The notes: a model not told the origin generated them from the sequence alone. A stretch of 64,000 nucleotides of DNA from RUG14199 sp045535205 (GCA_045535205.1 JAZSLF010000097.1:1-64000); one strand, 5' to 3'. Positions 52,103-63,106 are shown, counted from the stretch's first letter. Translations and numbers: made by a program.

Positions 52103-55100
52103 ATGAAAAGATTGATTTCCGTTCTTATGGTATTAGTACTGATCATGTCTGCATTCAGCATACATGTATCAGCACAACCGGAGGATAAATGCTACGGCTT
52201 TGACGAATCAGGAAGCTATGCATTTTTCAACAACTTAACTCTTTCACCGTCAGACAGTTCAATCGAATTTGATTGGTCATTTGCCAAAAACTCACAGGAG
52301 AACCCAAAGCTCTTGATCAATGCGGCCGTAGAGATTACGGAAACATCTATAATTGCAGGAGGAACAAATCAGCCTATTCTTTGGGGTGATGCTGAAATCA
52401 CCCATTGGAGACACGTTGAGGTAGTCTTTTCAACTGCAGGCTGTACCGTGTATCTTGACGGAGAACAGGTGTTTTTTGCAGCAGGAGTGCAAGGAAGAAA
52501 CGATGGATTTTTCTTCATAGCATTCCCCGGAGATCATTATATTGATAATGTTAAGATAAAATCAAACGGTGCAGAATTGGTGTCTGTTGATTTCAGCAGC
52601 AATTCCGTTATTGCATCTTGTCTTTCGGCGGATTCCTCAGGAACTGTAAAAACCGTTCCTCAGAATTCATATTATGATTATGAGCCTGATGTTACAACTG
52701 CAAACATCAGCTATATTTTCAACAGCGAAGACAGCTGTACTGCATTGACGACAGGTACTGAAAAAAACATTCTTCTCGGAGACCTTACCGATGACGGTGT
52801 TATCAATGCAAGAGATATTCTCAAGATGAAGCGTGCAACCGTACACGGCGACAGCGTGGATAATCTTGCAGCTGATATGAACTCCGACGGTCTTATTAAC
52901 GGCAAGGATTCTCTGCAGCTTAAAAGGACAGCTACAGGCAAGCTTAATCCTGTATACAAAGTTGTCGGCTCACAGACAAAAGCAGAATATGATACGGATA
53001 TGAACAGTGCTAAGCTCACAGCTTCGGAAACTGTAACAGAAGGAATTGATGCAACACTTAATTTAGACAGTATTGACCCCGAATCATATAAATTTGCTGT
53101 AATCACTTACATGACACCGAACAGCAAGGATAATAAAAACTCAAATGCCGCTGTTGCTTCTTCCTTCGGAGCATACGGCAACCTTGTAGAATATGAGCTT
53201 ATAAATGACGGATTTTTCCACTCACAGATAATTGACCTTTCAGAGATCAGCACGTGGAACGGAGATAAAGCAACGCTTCGTTATTTCACAGCTGCCAATG
53301 AAGGCGATACTGTTTATATTGATTCCGTAATATTTACGGCAACCCTTTCAAAAGCAAAAACCGCAGCAGCCGAAAGAGAAGCTTTCAAAGCCTCCTACAG
53401 CATAGTAGACAAGCCAGACCCAACTGCCGCTATCGGTTCCGTTGACAATAACGGAAATTACGTTATCAGATTTGATACGGAAGACAAAGTCATTAACAAA
53501 GTTACTAACGGCAACAACAGTAAGGCAGCCTTTGAGAACGATTCACTGAAGGCAACGGCAACGGCAGGTTCTGACCCCAGCATTTATCTTGACCTTGCCG
53601 CAGAAAATATTTCTGCAAACACATATAAATACATCGTGTATACTTATATGATACCCACAACAACACAGAGAAGCGACCCTCCCGCAAATATGTATTTTGT
53701 AAATGAATATATTGACGGTCCTGCTGCAGGATATGAAACACCGTTGTTCAACTGTAAAAAGTCCGGAAATTACGCAGTTGCAATTATTGACATGAATAGT
53801 GTCAGCACATGGAACGGAATGCTTTCGGGACTCAGAATCGACTATTTCTCAGATTGCTACGCAGGTGATACAGTATACATAGATTCCATTGTTTTCGCTA
53901 AAGACTCAACCTCTGCAATCAAGATAGGTAACGACAGAGTAAAAGACAGAAACGGCGGCGGCTCCGCCTTTAACGCTTCGGGCATATGGAATGAATTCTG
54001 TGCCTATCACCAGTATTCAAACAGTAATGAATTTGTTACGGTAAGCGGCACAAACGTTACACTTTATTTCCGCTATAATACAGATTCAACTAAATTCACA
54101 CCCCGTTCACTCGGCGACAGACTCGGCAGAGCTATAACCGAAGCGACAGGCTATCAGATTACAGCTGAAGTACACAGCGGCTTTGAAGATCTTCTGAACA
54201 ATTTCGGTTATGCAGAACCGAGAGCAAACGTATTCTACACAATAACTTACGAAGGCAAGTCATATTGCATATACGTTGAAACAATAATTATGAAAGACTC
54301 TTCATACTATGATGTACTTGACGGAACAGAGAGCGACCCTCAGCCTGTATCATATAACACAAACACATGGTTTTCCGACGGTCTGTACATTTCCGATTCT
54401 ACGTCTCTGCCTCACTCTACCAGCCCTCTCGCAGCTCACAGTAATCATGAAACAAGAATAGTAGAAACGCCTTACGGTACTTTTGCCGTTATTCCGTTGT
54501 GGGCAGACAGCAATTCCTGGGGAACAATAGGCGGTGCTAATTTTACACTTTTCAGAATTTATGACGATGGCTCATATACACAGCTCGGCACTTGGGACAT
54601 GGCACATCACACGTCAAAGCCTAACATAATGTATGCAGCAGACGGAAATATATATATTTCTCAGAACGATGACCAAAGTGATTACGTAAGCAGTCTGATG
54701 CTTTATTTCGATCCCTCTGCACCCAACTCAGACGGTTCGTACAATATTCACGGCGGCAGAACGAACATCAGCTATACCGGCGGCAGAGCACCCGGCGGAT
54801 ACGGATATATCCAGCCCATACTCGATGATACAAATGGTAAGATTTATATTATGGCATCCGGCGGTTCAAACGGCGGTTATCTTGCGTGGACTATATACAA
54901 TTATAACACACACTCCTGGGAAACAAGTTCATCCTATACAGCACAAATAAATACCTACAGGCATTGTTATTTCTATGGTTACAGCGACGGAAACAGAGGT
55001 ATATATCTTGTTGCAGGCCGTGATGTGCTTCTTTCAACACTTGGTCTCGCAGGCACAGTAACCGGTGCTGATTATGCCTGGGATGAAGTTAACCTCTTCC

Positions 55101-55678
55101 ACATCCCTAACATGAACAACACAGGATATACAAGAACAGTTGTACTTGAAGCAGACTATACTCAGACGTACCGCCAGCTTTATCCCACGATAGCTAATAA
55201 CAGAAACGGTGACACATATCTCACCGAAGACGGTTACCTTCATATACTTTCAACAAAGTTTATGCACGGTACCTATCACCACGATACAAGGTATCAGGAA
55301 ATGTGGCATGCGGTATACGATTGTACAACTCCGGGAATGAAGCCTATTGAGATATATAATAAACCAATTAAGTTTATCAGTCCTTCTCATTTCTATTCAG
55401 TAAGAATGACAGAGAACACAGACGGCGAGCTTTACATTTTTGCAATGCCTACAGACAAAAGTGCCCGTTGTGAAATATGGAAAGAAACAGATCAAAATGC
55501 ATTGTCCTTTGATCTTGTAGGCTGCAGAGCATTTTCCGACGGTTCAAGTCCTTCAACCTCAATTATCATAACAAATAGAAGAAGCGGTTCTACCATAAAC
55601 AATAAGGTCTACTGCATTTACCCGACCGACAGCAACGGAGGTACATTGTATAAATTCTTTACAGCAGAGCTTCCGTAA
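52103..55678 (+). CDS. Secreted internal-dockerin protein A (unknown propeller-like family)
   Basis: This 1191-residue exported protein is the first of three tandem paralogues. A signal peptide (to about residue 25, HVSAQ) is followed by a LamG-like domain (to about 200; CTVYLDGEQVFF), an internal type I dockerin at 224-279 with two good calcium loops (DLTDDGVINARD, DMNSDGLINGKD), two related beta-sandwich modules at about 294-432 and 452-602, each ending in a GDTVYIDSI(V/I)F strand, a further module at 628-765, and a C-terminal domain from about 780. That last part has conserved HSNHETR, HHTSKPNIMYAADG, YRHCYFYGYSDG and YHHD blocks and looks like a BNR-type beta-propeller. I know no characterised relative. 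I chose the ATG at 52103 after AAGGAG; an upstream start at 52022 precedes the promoter. Confidence 0.8.
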   Translation: MKRLISVLMVLVLIMSAFSIHVSAQPEDKCYGFDESGSYAFFNNLTLSPSDSSIEFDWSFAKNSQENPKLLINAAVEITETSIIAGGTNQPILWGDAEITHWRHVEVVFSTAGCTVYLDGEQVFFAAGVQGRNDGFFFIAFPGDHYIDNVKIKSNGAELVSVDFSSNSVIASCLSADSSGTVKTVPQNSYYDYEPDVTTANISYIFNSEDSCTALTTGTEKNILLGDLTDDGVINARDILKMKRATVHGDSVDNLAADMNSDGLINGKDSLQLKRTATGKLNPVYKVVGSQTKAEYDTDMNSAKLTASETVTEGIDATLNLDSIDPESYKFAVITYMTPNSKDNKNSNAAVASSFGAYGNLVEYELINDGFFHSQIIDLSEISTWNGDKATLRYFTAANEGDTVYIDSVIFTATLSKAKTAAAEREAFKASYSIVDKPDPTAAIGSVDNNGNYVIRFDTEDKVINKVTNGNNSKAAFENDSLKATATAGSDPSIYLDLAAENISANTYKYIVYTYMIPTTTQRSDPPANMYFVNEYIDGPAAGYETPLFNCKKSGNYAVAIIDMNSVSTWNGMLSGLRIDYFSDCYAGDTVYIDSIVFAKDSTSAIKIGNDRVKDRNGGGSAFNASGIWNEFCAYHQYSNSNEFVTVSGTNVTLYFRYNTDSTKFTPRSLGDRLGRAITEATGYQITAEVHSGFEDLLNNFGYAEPRANVFYTITYEGKSYCIYVETIIMKDSSYYDVLDGTESDPQPVSYNTNTWFSDGLYISDSTSLPHSTSPLAAHSNHETRIVETPYGTFAVIPLWADSNSWGTIGGANFTLFRIYDDGSYTQLGTWDMAHHTSKPNIMYAADGNIYISQNDDQSDYVSSLMLYFDPSAPNSDGSYNIHGGRTNISYTGGRAPGGYGYIQPILDDTNGKIYIMASGGSNGGYLAWTIYNYNTHSWETSSSYTAQINTYRHCYFYGYSDGNRGIYLVAGRDVLLSTLGLAGTVTGADYAWDEVNLFHIPNMNNTGYTRTVVLEADYTQTYRQLYPTIANNRNGDTYLTEDGYLHILSTKFMHGTYHHDTRYQEMWHAVYDCTTPGMKPIEIYNKPIKFISPSHFYSVRMTENTDGELYIFAMPTDKSARCEIWKETDQNALSFDLVGCRAFSDGSSPSTSIIITNRRSGSTINNKVYCIYPTDSNGGTLYKFFTAELP

Positions 55679-55692
55679 TTAAAGTACAACCT

Positions 55693-55735
55693 AAGGCTCC
55701 TCATAAACGGGGAGCCTTATTTAAATTGATTTTTA
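55693..55735 (+). terminator. Terminator of dockerin paralogue A
   Basis: The stem AAGGCTCC/GGAGCCTT, then an AT-rich tail ending in TTTTT. Confidence 0.8.
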
Positions 55736-55755
55736 GTACCTTTATATAATATGCA

Positions 55756-55784
55756 TTGACAGATCGCACCAAAAACTGTATACT
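55756..55784 (+). promoter_or_regulatory. Near-consensus promoter of dockerin paralogue B
   Basis: A perfect TTGACA (55756-55761), 17 bases, and TATACT (55779-55784). Confidence 0.8.
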
Positions 55785-55827
55785 ATTTACATAATGGTAA
55801 AAACAAATATTTTACGGAGGTATAATC

Positions 55828-58800
55828 GTGAAAAAAATCATTTCTCTCTTGTTGATCGCAACAATGCTGTTACCAATGTTCATATTCAGCGTGTCTGCGA
55901 CACCGCAGGACAAATGCTACGTTCTTGATGAAAGAGGAAGCTATGCCTTTTTCACAAACGTTACTATCGACCCTGCCGACACTCTTATTTCATTTGATAT
56001 GTCTTTTTCAAGAAACTCTGACGGAGCAGCAACTCTTTCGGTAAACAGCACGCTTACCATCACTTCGACCAATGTTTCAATCGGCGAAACCTCAAAAGCA
56101 ATATCGTGGGGGGCTATGGAAATTGAGCATTGGAGAAAAGTTGAAATCAAATTCGACTCCGCAGGATGTACGGTGTACATAGACGGCGAAGAAATTATCA
56201 ACAGTCCCGGAACAAGCGGAAGAAACGATGGTTTTTATTTGATCGGCTATCCCGGTACCCACCATTTCGACAACATTAGCATTACGTCGAAATCAAAAGA
56301 AGTTCTGTTTATGGATTTTTCCGACACAAGTGCCATCGGTGCAAATATGTCTGCTGACTCAAGCGGCAACATTGTCACGGTTCCCGAAGGCTCCTACTAT
56401 GACTACGATGCAAATGCTGCCGCTAATATCACTTATCTTTTCAACAGCACAGACAGTTGCTCTGTTCTTACAGTAGGTTCAGTTGAAACAGTTCTTGTGG
56501 GAGATATTAATCTTGACAAGCTTATCAATGCTAAAGATGTATTACTGTTAAAGCAGTCTACAACAGGAAAAAAAGAAATAGATTATCGGTTTGGAGATTT
56601 TGATTATAATGCTGTTCTTAATGCAAAGGACTCATTGTCTCTCAAAAAGACCGTTCTCAATATTATCACACCGGTATACAAGGATTACGGTAGCACGTCA
56701 CCTGCTGACTTCGACGAAGAACAAGCTGCAGCCAAGCTGACCGCAAACGATATATCAACGAACGGTCTTGATGCAACTTTTACGCTCGATAACATAGATC
56801 CCACCGTATACAAATATGCTGTAATTACTTACATGACACCCAACAGCGACGAAGTATCCAACTCTGCGGTTGCCTTTCAATCCGCATTTGGTGCATACGG
56901 AAATCTTATTAATTATGAGCTTATCACAGACGGTTATTTTCATTCAAAGGTAATCGATCTTTCAACCGTCAGCACCTGGAACGGAGATAAAGCTACCATA
57001 AGATTTTTCACCGCAGCCAATGAGGGTGACACCATTTACATTGATTCCGTTATATTTACATCAACAGAAAACAAAGCAGAAGCGGCCGCTTCAAACAGAA
57101 CCGCTTCAAAAACGGGTTACGGTATATACAATGACCTTGATCCAAACGGTCCCATCGGCTCATTTGACGGGAACGGAAATTACGTGATCAGATTTGATTC
57201 CGAAGAAAAAATTTCCTATAAAGTTTCCTCATACAATAACAGCTCCGTATCGTATGAAGACAATTCACTCAAGGCTGTTGCAACTGCAGGAAATGACCCG
57301 AGTATTTATCTTGACCTTGCCGCAGAGAACATTTCTTCTGACACTTATAAATTTATTGCCTACACATACAAAATTCCTGTTGAAACACAAAGATACGGAC
57401 CTCTCGCTAATATCTATTTCGTAAACGAAAATATTTCACAACCTACAGCGGGATATGAAACACCGTCTTTCGGTTGTGAAAAGACAGGGAAGTATGCAAC
57501 ATATATTATCAACACTTCAAATATTTCCACATGGAAAGGACTTCTCACCGGTTTCAGAATTGACTTCTTTACAGATTGCTATGCAAACGACACCGCTTAT
57601 ATTGATTCCATTATTTTCTGTAAATCAGAGACCTCCGCTGCACAGGCAGGAGAACTGAGAGTAAAAGACAGAAACGGCGTCAGCCTTGCAGCATCTACAG
57701 CTGAAATCTGGAATGAATACTACTCTTATCACAGAAACGCAAACGGATACGAATATATCTCTGCAAACGGCTCAGATGCAGCAATGTATTTCCGTTTCCA
57801 TACGAAAACCGAAAGATTTACTGCACGTTCTCTCGGAGACAGAATGGCACGTGCCATTTCCGAAGCTACAGGTAAAAAAATAGAATGCGAAGTCAACAAC
57901 GGTTTTGCAAGTCTCAAAGACAGCTTTAATTCAAGTGATTATCCGTCAGGATACATTCATTATACTCTTACATATAAGGAAAAATCCTATAATGTGAGAA
58001 TATTGACCTGTATCAATAAGGATGACACTTATCATGACGTGCTTGACGGTACGGCTGATGATCCTGTCGTTTCAACAGTAAACACAAGCACATGGTTCAG
58101 CGAAGATCTCTCTGCAACCGACTCTGTAAATCTTCCCAAAGTGGAAGCCAGCCTTGCAATTCACAGCAACCACGAAACAAGACTTGTCGATACACCTTAC
58201 GGAACATTCGCAGTTCTTCCTCAATGGGAAGACAGCTCAAGATGGGGAGTTATCGGTGCGGCTCATTTCGGACTTTACAGAATTTACGATGACGGTTCTT
58301 CAAAGGAGCTCGGCTCATGGGATTTTGCTTACCACACATCAAAGCCGAATATTATGTACGCAGCAGACGGAATGGTCTATGTAGTAAGCACCGATGACCA
58401 ATGGGACCACATGAACAACCTTGTTCTTTACTTTGATCCCTCTGAACCCAATTCGGACGGCTCTTACGACATTCACGGCGGAAGAACGACCATTCCTTAC
58501 AGCGGCGGTCCTTGTCCCGCAGGCTATGGTTATCTCCAACCCATACTTGACGATACAAATGGTAAAATATACGTATTTGCATGCGGCGGACAGGATGCAG
58601 GTTACTTCGCATGGACTATTTACGACTACATCGATCACGAATGGGAACCCTACCAATATTCAACTGTAATCAATTCCTACAGACATTGTTATATTTACGG
58701 TTTCTCAGACGGCAAAGACGGTATATATTTGGTTGCCGGAAGAGACGTACTCCTTTCAACACTCGGACTTGCGAATACAGTAACAGGTGCAGATTACGCT

Positions 58801-59400
58801 TGGGACGAAATGAATCTTTTCCATTTCCCCGACATTCATTCCACAGCATACACCAGAACCTGCATACTCGAAGCAGACTATACTCAAAGTGCACGTTCTC
58901 TCTATCCTACAATCGGAAATAACAGACACGGTGATACTCTTCTTACCCAGGATGGATATCTGCACGTGCTTTCCACAAAATCTATGCATGGAACATATCA
59001 TCACGATTATAAGTACAGTGAAATGTGGCATGCGGTATACGATTGCACAACACCTGGTATGAAACCTCTTGAGGTTTATAACAAACCTATAGCATTCGCA
59101 ACCGAATCAAACGGATATACAATGCGAATGGCCGAATCTGCAAAGGGCGAACTTTATATACTTGCCATGCCCACCGACAGAGGTGCAAGATGCGAGATTT
59201 GGAAGGAAACAGATGATAAAGCCTTTACGTTTGAACTTGCAGGATGTAAGAATTTCTCAGACTCCACCACACCAAACTCTTCGATCATTACAACTAACTC
59301 AAGAAACGGATCAGTTATAGATAACGTTGTTCCTTGTTTCTATCCGGTGGAATCCGGTGGTGGATACATTTACAAATATTTCACAATAACTTTACCTTAA
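55828..59400 (+). CDS. Secreted internal-dockerin protein B
   Basis: This 1190-residue paralogue has the same order of parts as protein A throughout: signal peptide (to about residue 25, SVSAT), LamG-like domain, dockerin-like pair at about 225-277, two sandwich modules, a third module and the C-terminal propeller-like domain with HSNHETR, HHTSKPNIMYAADG and YHHD. The dockerin is decayed: the loops read DINLDKLINAKD and DFDYNAVLNAKD, with the glycine at position 6 lost in both and the calcium aspartate at position 5 of the second changed to asparagine. The start is GTG at 55828, seven bases after GGAGG. Confidence 0.8.
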   Translation: MKKIISLLLIATMLLPMFIFSVSATPQDKCYVLDERGSYAFFTNVTIDPADTLISFDMSFSRNSDGAATLSVNSTLTITSTNVSIGETSKAISWGAMEIEHWRKVEIKFDSAGCTVYIDGEEIINSPGTSGRNDGFYLIGYPGTHHFDNISITSKSKEVLFMDFSDTSAIGANMSADSSGNIVTVPEGSYYDYDANAAANITYLFNSTDSCSVLTVGSVETVLVGDINLDKLINAKDVLLLKQSTTGKKEIDYRFGDFDYNAVLNAKDSLSLKKTVLNIITPVYKDYGSTSPADFDEEQAAAKLTANDISTNGLDATFTLDNIDPTVYKYAVITYMTPNSDEVSNSAVAFQSAFGAYGNLINYELITDGYFHSKVIDLSTVSTWNGDKATIRFFTAANEGDTIYIDSVIFTSTENKAEAAASNRTASKTGYGIYNDLDPNGPIGSFDGNGNYVIRFDSEEKISYKVSSYNNSSVSYEDNSLKAVATAGNDPSIYLDLAAENISSDTYKFIAYTYKIPVETQRYGPLANIYFVNENISQPTAGYETPSFGCEKTGKYATYIINTSNISTWKGLLTGFRIDFFTDCYANDTAYIDSIIFCKSETSAAQAGELRVKDRNGVSLAASTAEIWNEYYSYHRNANGYEYISANGSDAAMYFRFHTKTERFTARSLGDRMARAISEATGKKIECEVNNGFASLKDSFNSSDYPSGYIHYTLTYKEKSYNVRILTCINKDDTYHDVLDGTADDPVVSTVNTSTWFSEDLSATDSVNLPKVEASLAIHSNHETRLVDTPYGTFAVLPQWEDSSRWGVIGAAHFGLYRIYDDGSSKELGSWDFAYHTSKPNIMYAADGMVYVVSTDDQWDHMNNLVLYFDPSEPNSDGSYDIHGGRTTIPYSGGPCPAGYGYLQPILDDTNGKIYVFACGGQDAGYFAWTIYDYIDHEWEPYQYSTVINSYRHCYIYGFSDGKDGIYLVAGRDVLLSTLGLANTVTGADYAWDEMNLFHFPDIHSTAYTRTCILEADYTQSARSLYPTIGNNRHGDTLLTQDGYLHVLSTKSMHGTYHHDYKYSEMWHAVYDCTTPGMKPLEVYNKPIAFATESNGYTMRMAESAKGELYILAMPTDRGARCEIWKETDDKAFTFELAGCKNFSDSTTPNSSIITTNSRNGSVIDNVVPCFYPVESGGGYIYKYFTITLP

Positions 59401-59413
59401 TTTATTTCAAATG

Positions 59414-59446
59414 CACACAGCCTTATCGGCTGTGTGTTGTTTTTTT
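59414..59446 (+). terminator. Terminator of dockerin paralogue B
   Basis: The stem CACACAGCC-TTATC-GGCTGTGTG followed by TTGTTTTTTT. Confidence 0.9.
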
Positions 59447-59466
59447 GATAATTATGACAAAAAGCA

Positions 59467-59494
59467 TTGACTTTTGATTTATATAGTGTATAAT
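59467..59494 (+). promoter_or_regulatory. Near-consensus promoter of dockerin paralogue C
   Basis: TTGACT (59467-59472), a 16-base spacer and a perfect TATAAT (59489-59494). Confidence 0.75.
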
Positions 59495-59524
59495 ATAAAT
59501 AATTATTTATTTATGGAGGATAAA

Positions 59525-62500
59525 ATGAAAAGAATTTTATCATTAGTGCTTGCTTTAATGATGATCATATCATCTATGGCAATCATCTCAAGTGCAGCTC
59601 CTTCAGAGCAGTGTCTTGAACTCAGTGGTGACAATGTTTATTCATTCCTGACAAACATGTCGATAAATGCCACCGATTCGTCAATTTCATTCGAAATTTC
59701 AATGGCAGCAGATGCTGAAGGTGCCCCGGTTTTGGCCATCAACGCAGGTGCCGTTGAAATTACACCCACTCACATTAAGGTCGGCTCCCAGACTAAATCA
59801 ATAGAATGGGGAGAAGTAGCTTCTACTCACTGGAGAAGAGTAGAGCTTCAATATACTTCAGCAGGTTGTACTGTATACCTTGACGGTGTACAGGTTACAT
59901 CAGTTGCAGGTCAGACATGCAGAACAGACGGTGTTATCCTTATTGGTTACCCCGGTATTATCATGATCGATAATTTCAAAGTTGTTTCTGCAGGTGTAGT
60001 GACAACTGAATTGAACTTTGAGGATGAGGGCGAATACCTCAACCACAAGCATGGCGATTCTACAGCATCAAGAAGTCCTGTTCCCGAAGGTTCTTACTGC
60101 GACTACGAAGAAGTAGTTCTTCCCGACAATATCGAATACATATTTGACAGTGCAGCAAATTGCGAATCCCTGACAATTGGTTCCGAAGAGACAATTCTTA
60201 TCGGTGACCTTACAGGCGACGGAATTATCAACGCAAGAGATATTCTCAAGATGAAGAGAGTTACCATTCACGGCGAAGCAGTTGACACACGCAAAGCTGA
60301 CTTCAACGAAGACGGTCTTGTAAACGGTAAGGACTCTCTTATGATGAAGAGAACGGTATCCGGTCTTCTTCAGGCTGTAACAAAGGTATTCGGCTCAGCA
60401 GAAGCACTTCCTTTTGAAGCTACACAGCAGTCAGCTAAGTTTGTTGCTTCTGAAACCGTTTCAAACGGAATCGATGCTACACTTAACATGAGCGAAATCA
60501 GCTCTGACGATTATAAATACGCAGTTATCACATATATGACTCCCAACAGCTCAGAAATCAGCAACTCTGACGCTGCTGTTGAATCTGCATTCGGTGCATA
60601 CGGTAACCTCGTTTCCTATGAACTGAATACAGACGGTCGTTATCACGCACAGATCGTTGATCTTTCCAACGTAAGCACTTGGAACGGTGACAGTGCAACA
60701 CTCCGTCTCTTCGTCGGTGCAAATGTAGGCGATACCATCTATATTGATTCCATTATATTTACAGCATCACTTGCAAGAGCAAACTCCGTAGCAACGGCAA
60801 GAGAAGCTGCAAAGGCTTCCTACAGCATTACAGATGCTCCCATTAAGGAAGGTCTTGGTTACTACTTCGGCGATGATTATGTAGTTCCTTTCAATTCCGA
60901 AGGAAAGCTTGAATACGTTTCAAATTCCAACAACAGTAGAATTGAATATTCCGCTACACAGAATGCAATTAAAGCAACAGCTACAGCAGGTGCTGACCCC
61001 AGCATTTATGTAGACCTTACAGAAGAGGGAATATCCGCTGATACATATAAGTATATTGTATACACCTACAATATGCCCACAACAGTACAGAGACAGGGCC
61101 CCAAGGCTAACTTCTACTATGTATGCGGCAACATTGATGTTCCCACAGGCGGATATGAATGTCCTACATTCTCTTGCACAAAGAGCTCTGAATTCAAAAC
61201 ACAAATTGTTGACCTTTCTGCAAACAGCAATTGGTCCGGAAGTATCAAGGGTCTTCGTATAGACTACTTTACTGATGCAATTGTAGGCGACTGCGTATAC
61301 ATCGACTCTCTTGTTTTCTGCAAGTCACTTTCCGCAGCAAATACAGCCGCAAGACTTCGTCTTGAAGAACGCTACGGAGTTGCTGAAGTTGATGCAGCAG
61401 GCGTATGGAATAACTACTGGAACTATTACCAGAACCAGAACGGTTATGAATTTATCGCAGGTTCTGCTACAAACCTTCAGATGTACTTTAAGTACAGTAG
61501 CGAATCAGCTCTCACAGCTCGTTCACTCGGTGACAGATTTGCACGTGCTATCTCCAATGCTACAGGTTATGAAGTAACAGCAGAAGTATACGGCGGTTTC
61601 GTTGAGCTCCACAGCAGCTGGTCAAATTCTTCACCCAATGCTTATGTATTCTATACGATCAGATATAACGGTGAAGCATACGTAGTTCGTGTTAAGACAA
61701 ACATCATCAAGGATTCCTCTTATTCTGATGTACTCGACGGTACCTCCGCAGATCCTCAGGTTGGCTATGAAAACACAAGCAACTGGGCTTCCGATGGATA
61801 CGCAATTACCGACTCCAAGAAGCTTGCAAGCTTCTCATCATATCTCGCTTACCACAGTAACCACGAAGCAAAAATGCTTAAGACTCCTTACGGTACTTTC
61901 GCAGTTTACCACACATACGCAGACATGGATCGTGGCAATTACACAGGCGCTGGTAAGATCACGCTCTTCCGCATCTATGACGACGGTTCCTATAAGGCTC
62001 TTGGCGAATACTCGGTAACAGCTCACACAACAAAGCCTCAGCTCATTTACGGTGATGACGGTCTTGTTTACTTCATCTGTCCTGATGACGATTTTGACGA
62101 CCCTGCATATGCGTCCATCTCTCTCGGTTACTTTGACCCCTCCAAGCCCAATGCTGACGGTTCTTATAACATCACATACTCCAGAACAAACAGAGCATAT
62201 CCCGGCGGCGATGCTCCCGGCGGTTACGGCTACTCACAGCCTGTAATGGATAAGACAACAGGCAAGATCCAGATCTTCTACTGTGGCGGTCGTGACGAAC
62301 TCGGATTCTATGTATGCTGGTTCACATATAACTACCGTACACATCAGTGGGAAGGCGGAAACAGCACAGTAATGTGGGATCACTACAGAAACTGCTACCT
62401 CTATACATTCCCGGATGGAAAGGGAGGTATGTACATCATTGGCGAAAGAGCATGTCTGCTTGAATGTGTAGGACTCAAGGGTATTGTTTACAACGTAAAC

Positions 62501-63106
62501 TACGCTTGGGATGAAATCACTATGTTCCATATTCCCGATATGACTAAGTCAGGATATACAGCACAGACAATAGTTCCTGCAGACTACTCTCAGGTTGCAA
62601 GAGAGCTTTATCCCACAACAGGTAACAACGCAAACGGCGACGTTTATATCACAAGCGATAACAAGATGCACGTTCTTACAACAACAAGAATGCACGGCAG
62701 AGATCATCACGATACACAGTATTACCAGATGTGGCACACAGTATATGATATCGCAACTCCCGGTGCAGAACCCAAGCTTCTGTTCAACGAACCCATCGCA
62801 TTCGCATCTCCTTCAAACTTCTACTGTATGAGAATGATCGAAAACACAGATGGCGAACTCCACATCCTTGCAATGCCTGTTGACAGAGATGCAAGAGTAG
62901 AAATATGGAAAGCTGATGATTCACTCGGAAAGACATTCTCCCTTGTTGCATGTCAGAACTTTACACAAAAGAATGAGGTAACAACATCACTTATCATTTG
63001 TTCACCCAGAAACGGATCTATAGTTGATAACAAGGTTCCTTGTATGTATCCTATTGATTCATCCGGTCAGAGCAGATATATGTACTTTGAAGTAACACTC
63101 CCTTAA
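59525..63106 (+). CDS. Secreted internal-dockerin protein C
   Basis: This 1193-residue third paralogue has a signal peptide ending near IISSAA, a LamG-like domain, an intact internal dockerin at about 224-280 (DLTGDGIINARD, DFNEDGLVNGKD), two sandwich modules, a third module and the C-terminal propeller-like domain. That last domain is the most diverged of the three (HSNHEAKML, AHTTKPQLIYGDDG, MHGRDHHDTQY), but the histidine blocks are kept. Its codons lean more to C-ending forms (CTC, ATC, AAG) than those of neighbouring genes, fitting high expression or a separate history. I chose the ATG at 59525 after GGAGG; an upstream frame start at 59474 lies inside the promoter. Confidence 0.8.
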   Translation: MKRILSLVLALMMIISSMAIISSAAPSEQCLELSGDNVYSFLTNMSINATDSSISFEISMAADAEGAPVLAINAGAVEITPTHIKVGSQTKSIEWGEVASTHWRRVELQYTSAGCTVYLDGVQVTSVAGQTCRTDGVILIGYPGIIMIDNFKVVSAGVVTTELNFEDEGEYLNHKHGDSTASRSPVPEGSYCDYEEVVLPDNIEYIFDSAANCESLTIGSEETILIGDLTGDGIINARDILKMKRVTIHGEAVDTRKADFNEDGLVNGKDSLMMKRTVSGLLQAVTKVFGSAEALPFEATQQSAKFVASETVSNGIDATLNMSEISSDDYKYAVITYMTPNSSEISNSDAAVESAFGAYGNLVSYELNTDGRYHAQIVDLSNVSTWNGDSATLRLFVGANVGDTIYIDSIIFTASLARANSVATAREAAKASYSITDAPIKEGLGYYFGDDYVVPFNSEGKLEYVSNSNNSRIEYSATQNAIKATATAGADPSIYVDLTEEGISADTYKYIVYTYNMPTTVQRQGPKANFYYVCGNIDVPTGGYECPTFSCTKSSEFKTQIVDLSANSNWSGSIKGLRIDYFTDAIVGDCVYIDSLVFCKSLSAANTAARLRLEERYGVAEVDAAGVWNNYWNYYQNQNGYEFIAGSATNLQMYFKYSSESALTARSLGDRFARAISNATGYEVTAEVYGGFVELHSSWSNSSPNAYVFYTIRYNGEAYVVRVKTNIIKDSSYSDVLDGTSADPQVGYENTSNWASDGYAITDSKKLASFSSYLAYHSNHEAKMLKTPYGTFAVYHTYADMDRGNYTGAGKITLFRIYDDGSYKALGEYSVTAHTTKPQLIYGDDGLVYFICPDDDFDDPAYASISLGYFDPSKPNADGSYNITYSRTNRAYPGGDAPGGYGYSQPVMDKTTGKIQIFYCGGRDELGFYVCWFTYNYRTHQWEGGNSTVMWDHYRNCYLYTFPDGKGGMYIIGERACLLECVGLKGIVYNVNYAWDEITMFHIPDMTKSGYTAQTIVPADYSQVARELYPTTGNNANGDVYITSDNKMHVLTTTRMHGRDHHDTQYYQMWHTVYDIATPGAEPKLLFNEPIAFASPSNFYCMRMIENTDGELHILAMPVDRDARVEIWKADDSLGKTFSLVACQNFTQKNEVTTSLIICSPRNGSIVDNKVPCMYPIDSSGQSRYMYFEVTLP

